Shown here one piece after another: positions 43,822 through 53,550 of a DNA stretch of 64,000 nt. How positions within the stretch are numbered: position 1 is the first letter of the stretch; each line of letters begins with the position of its first letter. The DNA is from Salidesulfovibrio onnuriiensis (GTDB taxonomy: Bacteria; Desulfobacterota; Desulfovibrionia; Desulfovibrionales; Desulfovibrionaceae), in NCBI RefSeq assembly GCF_008001235.1, contig NZ_CP040751.1, forward strand, positions 3,041,501 to 3,105,500, read 5' to 3'. The position numbers and the translations under genes are program-made. Under the pieces are notes generated by a model. The model worked only from the letters and a program-made list of their open reading frames with translations. It did no database searches and was not told the origin of the DNA.

Positions 43822-44982
43822 ATGACGACTGAAACCAATCCTTTTGATGTGGAAGCCTTCCGGCTCATGAGCAGACATTCCTACTATGGCGAGGACAGCC
43901 CTGTCTCCTGGATGACCAATACCAAGCAGGGCATGGAAGACGACATGGCGGAATACGGGTGGTCCGTGGCCGACGACGCCAAGCACGCGCAGTTCCTGCA
44001 GGCGCTGGAGGAAAGCGGCATTGCCGGACAGCTCTCGGGTGTGGGGCTCGAGTATGACGTGTACAAGAACGAAAACGGCGTCTATTCCCTGGCCTTCCGG
44101 GGAACGGACGGCGACCTGGCGGACATCTCCACCGACGCCCAGCTGGCCCTGAACAAACTGCCCCGCGCCGGGGAACTGGCCATAGACATGGCAAAGATCG
44201 CGCGTGAAACGTTCGGTTCGTCCCATCTGGTGGTCACCGGGCACTCCCTGGGAGGCTACGAGGCGCAATGTGCGGCCGCCGTCATCGGCGTTCCCTGTGT
44301 CGTGTTCGACGCCCCCGGCATCGCCAGGGAGCTGGACCAGATCCGCACCTACGCGGGAGAACTCAGCGGCACCGATGTTTACAACAACACCAACATCATG
44401 AACGTGGTCAGCGACACCATGGTGTCCAACACCGACGTCTTCGGCGTCATCGAAACCAACGACCATGTGGGAACAGTCATTTCCATCAACGATTCCGGCC
44501 TGGAGAAAATCACCTCCTGGGGCAGGATCGACAAACACATGATGTACAATTTTAAGGACCTGGGACTGGACGCCACGGAACACATCAACATGTGCGAAGT
44601 GGAGGTTCCCGCCAATGCCGGAGGAACGGCGCTGGCTTCCGGCGACCCTGCGGAATATGGGACGGATGCAACGGTTGCCGCTGCCGCCGCCATGGCCCTG
44701 TCCGGTGAAAACGAACTGGCCTTTACCCAGGACCAGAGCACGCAGTTGGTGGGCACCCTGAACTCCGCGCCCGAGGTATCCGTCTTCGAGGCAGCCCCCT
44801 CCCTGGCGGCCGCAGCCGCAGCCACAGGGCAGGCCGAGCTTCTGGAAAACCAGATCCAGGCCCTCGTGGATGGCATGTCCGGCTATACGCCCGTCACCGC
44901 CGGCGTGATGACAACGCCCATGACCCTGGGCGAGGAGGAACAGGCCCACATCGCCGTGGCCAGCCAAGGCGACTTCGCCTAA
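43822..44982 (+). CDS. Lipase class 3-like protein
   Basis: A 386-residue alpha/beta hydrolase. The open frame begins at 43771, but ATG 43822 follows the SD GGAGG and gives MTTETNPFDVEAFRLMSRHSY. Central motifs: VYSLAFRGTDGDLADISTD near 88-105 and the nucleophile elbow VVTGHSLGGYEAQ with Ser142, as in fungal lipase/Lipase_3 proteins; an Asp in CVVFDAPGIA follows. No N-terminal signal peptide and no RTX repeats. The last 120 residues are acidic and Ala/Thr-rich (VAAAAAMALSGENELAF), unlike the catalytic part, and could be a secretion or anchoring tail. Preceded by an AT-rich structured leader. Confidence 0.75.
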   Translation: MTTETNPFDVEAFRLMSRHSYYGEDSPVSWMTNTKQGMEDDMAEYGWSVADDAKHAQFLQALEESGIAGQLSGVGLEYDVYKNENGVYSLAFRGTDGDLADISTDAQLALNKLPRAGELAIDMAKIARETFGSSHLVVTGHSLGGYEAQCAAAVIGVPCVVFDAPGIARELDQIRTYAGELSGTDVYNNTNIMNVVSDTMVSNTDVFGVIETNDHVGTVISINDSGLEKITSWGRIDKHMMYNFKDLGLDATEHINMCEVEVPANAGGTALASGDPAEYGTDATVAAAAAMALSGENELAFTQDQSTQLVGTLNSAPEVSVFEAAPSLAAAAAATGQAELLENQIQALVDGMSGYTPVTAGVMTTPMTLGEEEQAHIAVASQGDFA

Positions 44983-45010
44983 GCCGCGACACCGGGAGAG
45001 ACACATATGT

Positions 45011-45048
45011 ACGGCCCCGCACCATGGGTGACGGGGCCGTTTCTCTTT
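45011..45048 (+). terminator. Terminator after the lipase-like gene
   Basis: ACGGCCCCG (45011-45019) / CGGGGCCGT (45032-45040), 12-base loop, then TTTCTCTTT. Confidence 0.8.
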
Positions 45049-45095
45049 CCCGGGGGCTGATTGCCAAAAGCATCGGCCGGGCGTAGTCTGGTTTC

Positions 45096-45311
45096 ATGCC
45101 CGAACAGATCATCATCTACGGCAAGGAACATTGCCCGCACACCCGAAGGGCGCGGGACGCCTATCCCGAAGCCGAATTCATCGACGTGCAGGCCAGCCCC
45201 GAGAACATGGACGCCATGCTGCGCCTCTCGGGCGGGGTCCGGCGCGTGCCGGTCGTGGTCAAGGACGGCGTGGCCGAGGTTGGCCACAACCGGGGAGCCT
45301 GAAAGGTTTAA
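45096..45311 (+). CDS. Glutaredoxin-like UXX-star-type selenoprotein (TGA read as selenocysteine)
   Basis: A 71-residue thioredoxin-fold mini-protein if TGA 45300-45302 is decoded as Sec. Residues 1-68 have the glutaredoxin plan: IIIYGKEHCPHT with CxxT at 13-16, FIDVQASPENM, MLRLSGGVRRVPVVV with the cis-Pro at 52, and VGHNRGA. After the TGA come AAG, GTT and TAA, so the protein would end Sec69-Lys-Val-stop, the layout after which I recall the UXX-star family being named. A SECIS-like stem-loop with GGUC apex begins 12 nt after the TGA. If TGA is a plain stop, the protein is 68 residues ending RGA. No clear SD. Confidence 0.7.
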
Positions 45312-45314
45312 TAT

Positions 45315-45331
45315 CCAGGCGGTCCGCCTGG
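45315..45331 (+). promoter_or_regulatory. Candidate bacterial SECIS element
   Basis: CCAGGCG (45315-45321), GTC, CGCCTGG (45325-45331): a 7-bp perfect stem. Its apex reads G-GTC, the GGU(C) feature recognised by SelB in E. coli fdhF. The apical GGUC starts 18 nt after the TGA, inside the 16-37 nt window accepted for bacterial SECIS elements. It lies past the TAA, so its sequence is not constrained by coding. Confidence 0.65.
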
Positions 45332-45379
45332 AAAAGCAAAAGGCCTCTCCCAATGGGAGAGGCCTTTTGCTTTTCCAGG
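45327..45379. terminator. Very long bidirectional terminator-like hairpin
   Basis: Arms 45327-45351 and 45355-45379 pair over 25 bp without mismatch (CCTGGAAAAGCAAAAGGCC... outermost), loop AAT. It lies between the plus-strand selenoprotein gene and the minus-strand MEMO1 gene and can end both. Its outermost five bases are shared with the SECIS stem, so the two structures compete. Confidence 0.75.
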
Positions 45380-45390
45380 ACAAAATAAAT

Positions 45391-46200
45391 TCAACTGACC
45401 AGCACACCCGCGTAGCCCACCACCTGCTCGTAGTCGCCGCTCACGTCGCCGGAGGTGGCATAGGCGGCCAGCTCGGCCTTTTCCGCGCCCATTTCCAGGG
45501 CCGCGAACAGCCCCAGGGTCATGGGCAGAATGCCGCACATGCTGATGCGGTTTTCGCGCACCACGGAGAACAGCCGAGCCGGGTCGAGCCCCAGAGCCGC
45601 CTCCAGGGCCATGGAATCGCGCCGCTTGGCCTGCTCGTGGGAAATATAGTGGCTCATGTCCGAACTGACCACAATGGACACGGGGCGTTCAAAGGACTTG
45701 AGCGCCCTTCCCACGGCGCGGCCCACGCCCTCCAGCACGTCCAGGGACGGAGCGGAAACCGCCACCGGCACCATGGTGGTGGCCGGGTTCAGCCGGTGCA
45801 GGAAGGGAACGATGACCTCCAGTGAGTGCTCGCGCACGTGTGCGCCCCGGTCCGGAGTCAGGCGCGGTTCAGCAGCCATGAGCGCGTCGGCCAGTTCCCG
45901 GTCCAGGGGCATCCTGCCTTCGGGAAAAAGCCAATCGCCATCGTTCCAGAGGGAAAGCTCGGCTCCCATGCCCGTGTGGTTGGGCCCGAGCATGAGCACG
46001 GTGGGATGCAGGTTGGCGCTGGCCAGGGTCTTGCCGCAGACGGCGCCGGAAAAAACATACCCCGCGTGGGGGACCATGGCCAGCAGGGTCGAAGCCTGCC
46101 GTTTCCGCTCGGCCAGCCCGTGGAACTGATCGATCATGCCCCACAGGGCCGCGGCATTGTCCGGGTAGAACTGCCCGGCGACAACGGGATTCCTGTCCAT
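45391..46200 (-). CDS. MEMO1-family protein (AmmeMemoRadiSam system protein B-like)
   Basis: 269 residues of the MEMO1 family. RNPVVAGQFYPDNAAALWGMI at the start, VPHAGYVFSGAVCGKTLA near 43-60, LMLGPNHTGMG near 69-79, REHSLEVIVPFLHRLNP near 122-138, VSSDMSHYISHEQAKRRD near 178-195, and ISMCGILPMTLGLFAALEMGA. The family resembles metal-dependent dioxygenases, and copper binding is known for the human relative. The other two members of the AmmeMemoRadiSam set are not in this window. Starts 27 bp after the TPR gene, so probably in its operon. Confidence 0.92.
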   Translation of the reverse strand: MDRNPVVAGQFYPDNAAALWGMIDQFHGLAERKRQASTLLAMVPHAGYVFSGAVCGKTLASANLHPTVLMLGPNHTGMGAELSLWNDGDWLFPEGRMPLDRELADALMAAEPRLTPDRGAHVREHSLEVIVPFLHRLNPATTMVPVAVSAPSLDVLEGVGRAVGRALKSFERPVSIVVSSDMSHYISHEQAKRRDSMALEAALGLDPARLFSVVRENRISMCGILPMTLGLFAALEMGAEKAELAAYATSGDVSGDYEQVVGYAGVLVS

Positions 46201-46227
46201 GATTCCCTCCTGGGTGATTAGGACCGC

Positions 46228-49200
46228 TTATTGCGGTGCGGGACTGTACTGCCGGGCCTGGCGCTCCACCTTGAAATCCTCCAGCGCGGCCTTGGCAAGG
46301 GAAGCCTGCAGCGAATCGGGGCGCTTGTCGATGATATCCTGCAGCAGCTTCTGCCACTCCTCGGTGGCCCCTGCCTTCTTGTAGATGCGGGCCAGCTTGA
46401 AGCGGGTGGGAGCCCATTCCGGGTTGTCGGGCGTGATGTACTGGTCGTACTGGCGGGCCCACTTGAGGGCCTCCTCGTAGCGGCCGGAACGTTCCGTGGC
46501 GTAGATGGACATGAGCACCGCGTCCTTGACCTTTTCCGGGTCCCCGTTGGTCTGCAGCAGCAGGGTCAGGGCCTCCTGGGCGTAGGCGAAGACCCGCTTG
46601 AGGTCCTGGCGCTTCATTGCGTCCTTGGCCATGTAGTACATGGCGTAGCCCCGGAAGGACGGGTCCACCTCGGGATTCATGCCCAGCTCGGCCCAGAGCG
46701 GCAGGGCCTTGTCCGGGTCGCCCATGTTCTGCAGGGCCATGGCCCGGGCGTATTCCAGCTGGCGCTGCTGCTTGGGCTGCAGCTTCCAGTGCGTGGTGGC
46801 GCGGTCGATGAGCTTGTTGATGCTGTCCCAGGCGTACTGGTCCAGATAGATGCCCACGGCCAGGTCAATGGCCTTGTTCGAGATATCGGGGATCTGCTTC
46901 TCGCCCAGATAGGGCTCGATGATCTCCAGGGCCTTGCCGGGCTGGCCCAGCTTCCAGTAGCTGTTGGCCACCATGAGCCTGGTGTTGTCGTCAACGCGGG
47001 TATCGCCCTTGCCTATGAAGTCGTACCCTTCCCAGTAGCGGACAACGCGCTGGTAGTTGGCGTCGTCCACCAAGCCGGGAACGGCCAGGGCAAAGACCTT
47101 GTCGCCCAGCTCGCGGGCGCGGGGCAGCAGTTCGCTGTCCGGAAACTTGTCGATGAAATCCTGAGCTGCGGTCAGGGCCTCGGGATACTTCTTGTGGAAG
47201 GCATACCACATGGCCATCTTGAGCTGGGCCACCGGGGCCAGCGGACCGTCCGGGAACTTCTCCACAATCTCTTCGTAGACCTGCACCGGGCGCAGGTTGT
47301 AGGGCCTGTCAAAGACCGAAACCATCTGGACCATGGTGGGATCGTCGTAGATGCCCTCCTCGGCCAGGCGCATCTTGGCCACCAGGCCCCCTTCCTTGTC
47401 CGGGTACTGCTTGACGGCCTTCTCGTAGATCTCGCGGGCGGGTTCCTTGAAGCCCTGTGTCAGGTAGATGTCGCCGATGCGGGCCAGGGCGATGTCCGAG
47501 GCCTCGGCCTCGGGATTGAGGTTGTAGTAGGTGAAATAGTGGTCCTTGGCCTGGGCGTATTTCTGGAGCCGCATCTCGATGCCCCCTGCCAGGAGCAGGA
47601 ATTCGGGCCGGGCCATGTAGTAGTCGGGCCAGCGTTTGTCGATATAATCCACGATCTGGTAGGCCTGCTTGTTGTATCCCAGCCGTTCCAGGGAATCGGC
47701 CAGGAGATACGCGGCGTTCTTGACCAGCTCGTTTTCCGGATAGGTCTGGACCAGGTACTGGAGCTGGTCGGCGGCCTTGCGGTAATCACCCTTGCGGAAA
47801 TAATACTCGCCCCAATAATAGCTGATGGACGGAATGACCTGGTCGTCCGGATACTTGCTCTGCAGGATGCTGAAATAGGCCTTGGCCTCGGGCAGGTTGC
47901 CGACCTTGAGGTTGATGAGACCGAGATTGACCAGCGCCTGCGGGGCCTTGCGCGAATCAGGGTTGTAGTTGAGCGCCTCGGTGTAGGCCCCGGCGATCTC
48001 GTCGTACTTGTCGGCCGGGTCGTCCTTGTACAGCTGCATGGCAATGTCGCCCAGGGCATAGAGGGCCTCTTCCCGATACTCGTCGGGCAGCAGCGGATTG
48101 GGCAAGATTTCCTTGAAGATATCCCGGGCGGCGGCAAGATTGCCGTTGAGCATGAGCGACTGCGCCTCAAGGGCCTTGTTGACCAGGTCCTCCGCAGCCA
48201 GGGTGGCGTTGTCCGCCTCGGGCTGCGCCTGCGCCAGCTCGGTGGCTTCCTGGGGCAGGGCCTCGCCTTCCGCCGCCAGTTCTGCCTGACCTTCGGCCTC
48301 GGCCTGCTGTTCCTGGGCCGGCTCTGCCGGAGGCACCGGCTGCTCATCCACCACCGGAGGCGGCGCGACGGCCTGTTCCACATGGTCGCCAACGGGCTGC
48401 GCGGGAACATCCCCGGACGGCGGCGGAACCACAGCGCCCTTGACCGCGCCCGCCTCCTGGGGCGTGGCCACGGAAACCGGGCCCACATCCTCGAAGCTGG
48501 GCGGCGGGGCCACCGTTCCGGTGGTGCTTCCCTGCGCCGTGGGGGCCTGGGCCGTTCCGGGCTCTTCCCGCATTGCGGGCTGCGGGGCAGGGGCCACGGG
48601 CTGCCTGCCCTCCACCACCCCGGACAGGGGCAGCTCATCGGGCGGCGGGGCCACCGAACCACGGACATTTCCCGAACCCTGCAGGGACTCGGCGCCGGGC
48701 AGGTCAATGACCGGGGCCTCGGCCGCCGTGGTATTGCCCAGCTCGGCCATCTTCACATCGGCCGCATCCCGGTCCGTGGCCTGGAAACGCATATCATGCG
48801 CCGCGGTCGCGTTCCCCGCGCCGGGAGGCGGGGCCACCTCGGTCCGCACCGTGTGCGGCATGGAAAAGAAGGGTTTGCGCTTGGAATCTCCCGCCGTGAG
48901 ATCGGTCTCCAGCAGGCCCTGGGGCACTGCGGCGGGCGCGGGAGCCTGCGGCGCAGTGGCTGCGGGCTGCTCCACCTTGGGCGCGGGCTTCGGTACGGGC
49001 TTGGCCGCGGGAGCGGAAGCCGCAGGGGCGACGGGCTTCGGGGCCGGCTTTGCGGTACGGGCGCTGGGCGGTTTCCAACGCGCGCCAATGGGATCGCGGA
49101 AGACCTGAACCAAAGCCTGCGGCTTGGACGGATCATTGACCCGGATGAAACCGAACCCCTTGGTCTTGGTGTTCAGGATCAGGGAATTGCCAGAAATATC

Positions 49201-49482
49201 GATGGAGCTGACGAGTTTGCTGGCCTTGAGGCGGGTCAGGTCTGGCTTTCGCTCCTTGTCCCAGAACCCTGCTGGGAAGGCCACGGTGATCTGTGTGGTA
49301 CCGGTGCGGGTCACGGAATAGTCGGGCACCGCGCCGGAATCGAAAACCAGGGTAAGCTTGTCCGAATCCCCGGCCGCATTGACCCGAACGCCAAGAGCCG
49401 CTGCCGGCGAGGCCCAGAGGCTACCGGCAAAGGCGAGTGCGGCAAGTACCCATGCTATGTGTTTTGTTTTTTTCACAGCCAC
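46228..49482 (-). CDS. Large exported AMIN-like / TPR-repeat protein
   Basis: 1084 residues from a GTG start (a second GTG two codons on is possible). Sec signal peptide (IAWVLAALAFAGSLWASPAAA, cleavage near 29), then an AMIN-like beta domain (about 30-130: GVRVNAAGDSDKLTLVFDSG, LVSSIDISGNSLILNTKTKG) of the kind that binds envelope polymers. A Pro/Ala-rich linker (about 130-400) carries recurring VAPPP units, and residues 430-1080 form more than a dozen TPR-like repeats (AYTEALNYNPDSRKAPQALVNLGLINLKVG, EALYALGDIAMQLY). Periplasmic scaffold by architecture; partner unknown. It follows the AAA+ regulator gene by 59 bp. Confidence 0.85.
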   Translation of the reverse strand: MAVKKTKHIAWVLAALAFAGSLWASPAAALGVRVNAAGDSDKLTLVFDSGAVPDYSVTRTGTTQITVAFPAGFWDKERKPDLTRLKASKLVSSIDISGNSLILNTKTKGFGFIRVNDPSKPQALVQVFRDPIGARWKPPSARTAKPAPKPVAPAASAPAAKPVPKPAPKVEQPAATAPQAPAPAAVPQGLLETDLTAGDSKRKPFFSMPHTVRTEVAPPPGAGNATAAHDMRFQATDRDAADVKMAELGNTTAAEAPVIDLPGAESLQGSGNVRGSVAPPPDELPLSGVVEGRQPVAPAPQPAMREEPGTAQAPTAQGSTTGTVAPPPSFEDVGPVSVATPQEAGAVKGAVVPPPSGDVPAQPVGDHVEQAVAPPPVVDEQPVPPAEPAQEQQAEAEGQAELAAEGEALPQEATELAQAQPEADNATLAAEDLVNKALEAQSLMLNGNLAAARDIFKEILPNPLLPDEYREEALYALGDIAMQLYKDDPADKYDEIAGAYTEALNYNPDSRKAPQALVNLGLINLKVGNLPEAKAYFSILQSKYPDDQVIPSISYYWGEYYFRKGDYRKAADQLQYLVQTYPENELVKNAAYLLADSLERLGYNKQAYQIVDYIDKRWPDYYMARPEFLLLAGGIEMRLQKYAQAKDHYFTYYNLNPEAEASDIALARIGDIYLTQGFKEPAREIYEKAVKQYPDKEGGLVAKMRLAEEGIYDDPTMVQMVSVFDRPYNLRPVQVYEEIVEKFPDGPLAPVAQLKMAMWYAFHKKYPEALTAAQDFIDKFPDSELLPRARELGDKVFALAVPGLVDDANYQRVVRYWEGYDFIGKGDTRVDDNTRLMVANSYWKLGQPGKALEIIEPYLGEKQIPDISNKAIDLAVGIYLDQYAWDSINKLIDRATTHWKLQPKQQRQLEYARAMALQNMGDPDKALPLWAELGMNPEVDPSFRGYAMYYMAKDAMKRQDLKRVFAYAQEALTLLLQTNGDPEKVKDAVLMSIYATERSGRYEEALKWARQYDQYITPDNPEWAPTRFKLARIYKKAGATEEWQKLLQDIIDKRPDSLQASLAKAALEDFKVERQARQYSPAPQ

Positions 49483-49541
49483 GTCGGGTGGTTATGCAAA
49501 ACCCGTGCTGCCGGGAAAGCCCCGGCCCCCCATCCGGCCGC

Positions 49542-50558
<1,017 letters not shown>

Positions 50559-50830
50559 CGGACCTCCGATCGAAGTGTATGGGTCGTTAGGATTTCCAAC
50601 GCAGCACGGGGCTCCAACCAAACTGCGTGCGTTCTTATCCTCACTGTCAATCAAATGACGGTTTGTCAAGGTTCTCTTGAATTTTTTTAGAAAAAATGTG
50701 CAAGAAAGCGGTGCGTTTAGAACGCGTTCCCCTTCCCCGCCAGGGAAAAATTCAATCCAAAAACAGGAACCGGACCACACCCGTCGGAATTAAACATCGT
50801 AAAATCAATATATTAAGGATTCATCCGGCA

Positions 50831-50862
50831 TAAAAAAAGACCCGCCCACAAGGACGGGTCTT
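50831..50862 (-). terminator. Terminator of the FAD oxidoreductase gene
   Basis: AAGACCCG (50837-50844) / CGGGTCTT (50855-50862), with two further G/C pairs inside; on the minus strand a T7 run (50832-50838) follows. 21 bp past the stop. Confidence 0.85.
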
Positions 50863-50882
50863 GAACATGCGTAGTGCTTCCG

Positions 50883-52283
50883 CTAGCTGCGGCGGATGAT
50901 CTCCTTGGCCGGAACCAAGGCGGTGGCTGCGGCGGAAACGATGTTCCCGGCAACGCCCGGTCCGTCACCGGCCACGAACAGGCCTTCCACGGAAGTTTCC
51001 AGTTGGTCGCTGGTGTCCACCTGGGTGGCGAAGAACTTGATTTCCGGCGCGTACAGCAGGGTCTCGTCGTTGGAGACGCCGGGAACCACCTTGTTGAGCT
51101 GCTCCAGCCCGTCCACCAGGTTGGTGACGATGCGCTCGGGCAGGGCCATGGCGATATCGCCGCAGACCACATCCTTGAGCGTGGGCTCGATGTAGCTGTT
51201 CTTGATGCGGTTCCAGGTGGAACGACGGCCGCGCTTGAGGTCGCCGAAGCGCTGCAGGATGGGCCTGCCGCCGCCGATGATGGTGGCCAGGCGGCCGATG
51301 GATTCGCCGTAGGCCTGGTTGTCCTCCACCGGGTCGGTGAGCACCACCTTGGACAGGAAGGCGAAGTTGCAGTTGTCCGACTTCTTGTCCATGTAGGCAT
51401 GGCCGTTGACGCAGACGAAGTCCTGGTAGTTTTCCACGGCCACGAACCCGCCGTAGTTGGTGCAGAAGGTGCGGGTCTGGTCGTCGTACTTGTTGGTGCG
51501 CACGAAGAAGGTCGGGTCGTAGATGATGTCGCAGAGATCCTGCATGATCTCGTTGTGCACCTCCACGCGCACGCCCACCTCGATGCCGCGCTGGGACACG
51601 TTGATGCCGTGCCCCTTGACCACGGAGGCCACCCATTCCGCGCCGACGCGTCCCGGAGCCAGGATCACGTTGCCGGCCTGGTATTCGCCCCGGTTGGTTC
51701 TCACCCCGGTGACCTTGCCGTTTTCGACCATCACGTCCTTGACCTCTTCGGAGGTGTGGAAGGTGACGCCCTTTTCCTGGATATAGTCGGCCATGGCGGC
51801 GATATGGTTCGGCAGGTTGTCCGAGCCCAGGTGCTTCTGCTTGATGAGCAGCAGGTCGATGCCGTGCTTCTTGGCCTCCTTGCGGATGCCGTGGGCCTCG
51901 TCCCGGTTGGTGGGGTAAACCTTTCCGTCCATGTTGAAGCGGTTGAAGATATCTTCGGTTTCATCGATGAGCTTGTTGGCTTCGGACATGGACATGAACT
52001 GGGTCAGGTCGGTCTTGCCCAGCTTGGGAATGAAATTCAGCTTGCCGTCGGAAAAGAGCCCTGCTCCGCCCACGCCGCACAGGATGTGGCAGGGACGGCA
52101 CTTGACGCAGTTCTTCTCCCCGGTGATGGGACAGTGGCGCTTGAGGGAAGGCTTGCCCTTCTCAATGACGAGCACGTCGAGATTGGAATGCTCGCCCAGA
52201 TAGTAGGCGGCAAAGAGCCCGGCCGGGCCGCCACCCACGATAATGACATCGTAATCCGTTTTCACAGGCTTGTTGGGAGCCAT
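50883..52283 (-). CDS. FAD-dependent oxidoreductase (COG2509-type)
   Basis: 466 residues. ATG 52283 is preferred over ATG 52298 because the GGAGG that would serve it overlaps the upstream ATG. Rossmann FAD motif [19 protein letters not shown] near 13-31, [16 protein letters not shown], then a Cys cluster [33 protein letters not shown] (Cys near 54-74) and a C-terminal FAD contact [23 protein letters not shown] near 435-457. Homologues are annotated as uncharacterised FAD-utilising dehydrogenases. The four or five cysteines could hold an Fe-S cluster or redox disulfides. Monocistronic. Confidence 0.85.
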   Translation of the reverse strand: MAPNKPVKTDYDVIIVGGGPAGLFAAYYLGEHSNLDVLVIEKGKPSLKRHCPITGEKNCVKCRPCHILCGVGGAGLFSDGKLNFIPKLGKTDLTQFMSMSEANKLIDETEDIFNRFNMDGKVYPTNRDEAHGIRKEAKKHGIDLLLIKQKHLGSDNLPNHIAAMADYIQEKGVTFHTSEEVKDVMVENGKVTGVRTNRGEYQAGNVILAPGRVGAEWVASVVKGHGINVSQRGIEVGVRVEVHNEIMQDLCDIIYDPTFFVRTNKYDDQTRTFCTNYGGFVAVENYQDFVCVNGHAYMDKKSDNCNFAFLSKVVLTDPVEDNQAYGESIGRLATIIGGGRPILQRFGDLKRGRRSTWNRIKNSYIEPTLKDVVCGDIAMALPERIVTNLVDGLEQLNKVVPGVSNDETLLYAPEIKFFATQVDTSDQLETSVEGLFVAGDGPGVAGNIVSAAATALVPAKEIIRRS

Positions 52284-52477
52284 TGTTTGATCCTCCATGG
52301 ACGCAAGTATGGCCCATCTGCTTTGCGCAAACCGGCGCGCAGACGGGCCATAGTTTACATTAGTACCTGATTCGGAAAAGCGTCAAGGGAAAACTTACGG
52401 AACCAAACGAAGTTTTCTTAATAATTGTCCGCAACCGCCACCATATCTAGATTCATGGCATACTGAGGAGAACCGCC

Positions 52478-53491
52478 ATGAGACACGCTTTGCTCTGCAT
52501 CCTTCTGCTGGCCCTGCCCGCCCTGGCCGCGGCCGCGGACTACACGGTGGACGTGAACACGGACAAGGCCTTTCGGGGCACCACCCTCTTTGCCGAGACC
52601 ATGGACCCGAAGCACCCCAGGATCGTGGAGGTGGACATGGACGGGGCCGTGGTCTGGGAATATGCGATCCCGACCGAAATCGTGCGCGGCGGGCACCCCG
52701 GCCAGGCAATGGACATCGAATGGATCCCCGAGACCGACACCATTCTCTTCGTCATGCCGCTCAAAGGCATCTACGAAGTCGACCGAAACAAACAGATCGT
52801 CTGGAAGCACCTGACCAAGCGGGTCTCCCACGACGCGGACAAGCTGCCGAACGGGAACATCCTCTACTCCTTTGCCTGGGAGCGGGAAAACGACACGCAG
52901 GTCTTCGAGATCACCCCCGACGGAAAAGAGGTCTGGCACTGGCGGGCCGTCGAACACATCGCCCCGTCCGAGCGACGCCACAAGGGGCCGGTGCGCCAGG
53001 ACGGATTCTGCCACGTGAACGGGGTCATGCGCCTGGACAACGGGCAAACCCGCATCAGCATGCGCAACTTCAACATGGCCGTGGAAGTGGACCAAAAAGG
53101 GACCATCGTCTGGTCGCTGCGGGAACTGAGCAACGGCAAGGAGGCCCGCAACATCCACGACCCGCGCACCCTGCCGAACGGAAACATCATCCTGTCCACC
53201 CACGGGCCGCAGCGGATCTTCGAGGTCACCCGCGACGGCAGGCTGGTCAACTGCCGCAGGGACAAAAACATCCATCTGGTGCGCAGCCACCAGGTCCTGC
53301 CCAACGGCAACATCCTGTGCACGGACGCGGACAAACTCATGGAACTGACCCCGGACCTGCGGGAAATCGTCTGGCAACTTCGAAAGCCCGGCGTGGACAT
53401 CCGCAAGCTGTACACCAAGGGGAAGGTGGGGCCCGGCGACCCGCGCGAAGTGGGGTTCTACAAGGCGGAACGCATCCCGCCCAGGCAATAG
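52478..53491 (+). CDS. Exported arylsulfotransferase-like beta-propeller protein
   Basis: 337 residues with a Sec signal peptide (LLCILLLALPALAAAA, cleavage near 20), so periplasmic. The rest is a run of propeller blades with NG-rich turns: KLPNGNILYSFAWERENDTQVFEITPDGKEVWHW, TLPNGNIILSTHGPQRIFEVTRDGRLV, VLPNGNILCTDADKLMELTPDLREIVWQL. This fits the ASST / PQQ-like family. Whether the catalytic His/Arg of true arylsulfate sulfotransferases are kept (candidates in RDGFCHVNGV-like and IHDPRTLPNG segments) cannot be settled by eye. Single gene with a terminator. Confidence 0.75.
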   Translation: MRHALLCILLLALPALAAAADYTVDVNTDKAFRGTTLFAETMDPKHPRIVEVDMDGAVVWEYAIPTEIVRGGHPGQAMDIEWIPETDTILFVMPLKGIYEVDRNKQIVWKHLTKRVSHDADKLPNGNILYSFAWERENDTQVFEITPDGKEVWHWRAVEHIAPSERRHKGPVRQDGFCHVNGVMRLDNGQTRISMRNFNMAVEVDQKGTIVWSLRELSNGKEARNIHDPRTLPNGNIILSTHGPQRIFEVTRDGRLVNCRRDKNIHLVRSHQVLPNGNILCTDADKLMELTPDLREIVWQLRKPGVDIRKLYTKGKVGPGDPREVGFYKAERIPPRQ

Positions 53492-53500
53492 GCCAGCAAA

Positions 53501-53528
53501 AGGCCCCCGCTCTGTCGAGCGGGGGCCT
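53501..53528 (+). terminator. Terminator between the convergent ASST-like and rod-like genes
   Basis: A 12-bp perfect stem, AGGCCCCCGCTC (53501-53512) / GAGCGGGGGCCT (53517-53528), loop TGTC, usable from both strands. Confidence 0.8.
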
Positions 53529-53550
53529 GTTCATGACATTTCCCGATGGC

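Noticed and set aside
45096..45302. Plain 68-residue glutaredoxin-like protein ending at TGA
   Set aside because: Possible, but the TGA-two codons-TAA layout and the GGUC stem at SECIS distance make recoding more likely.
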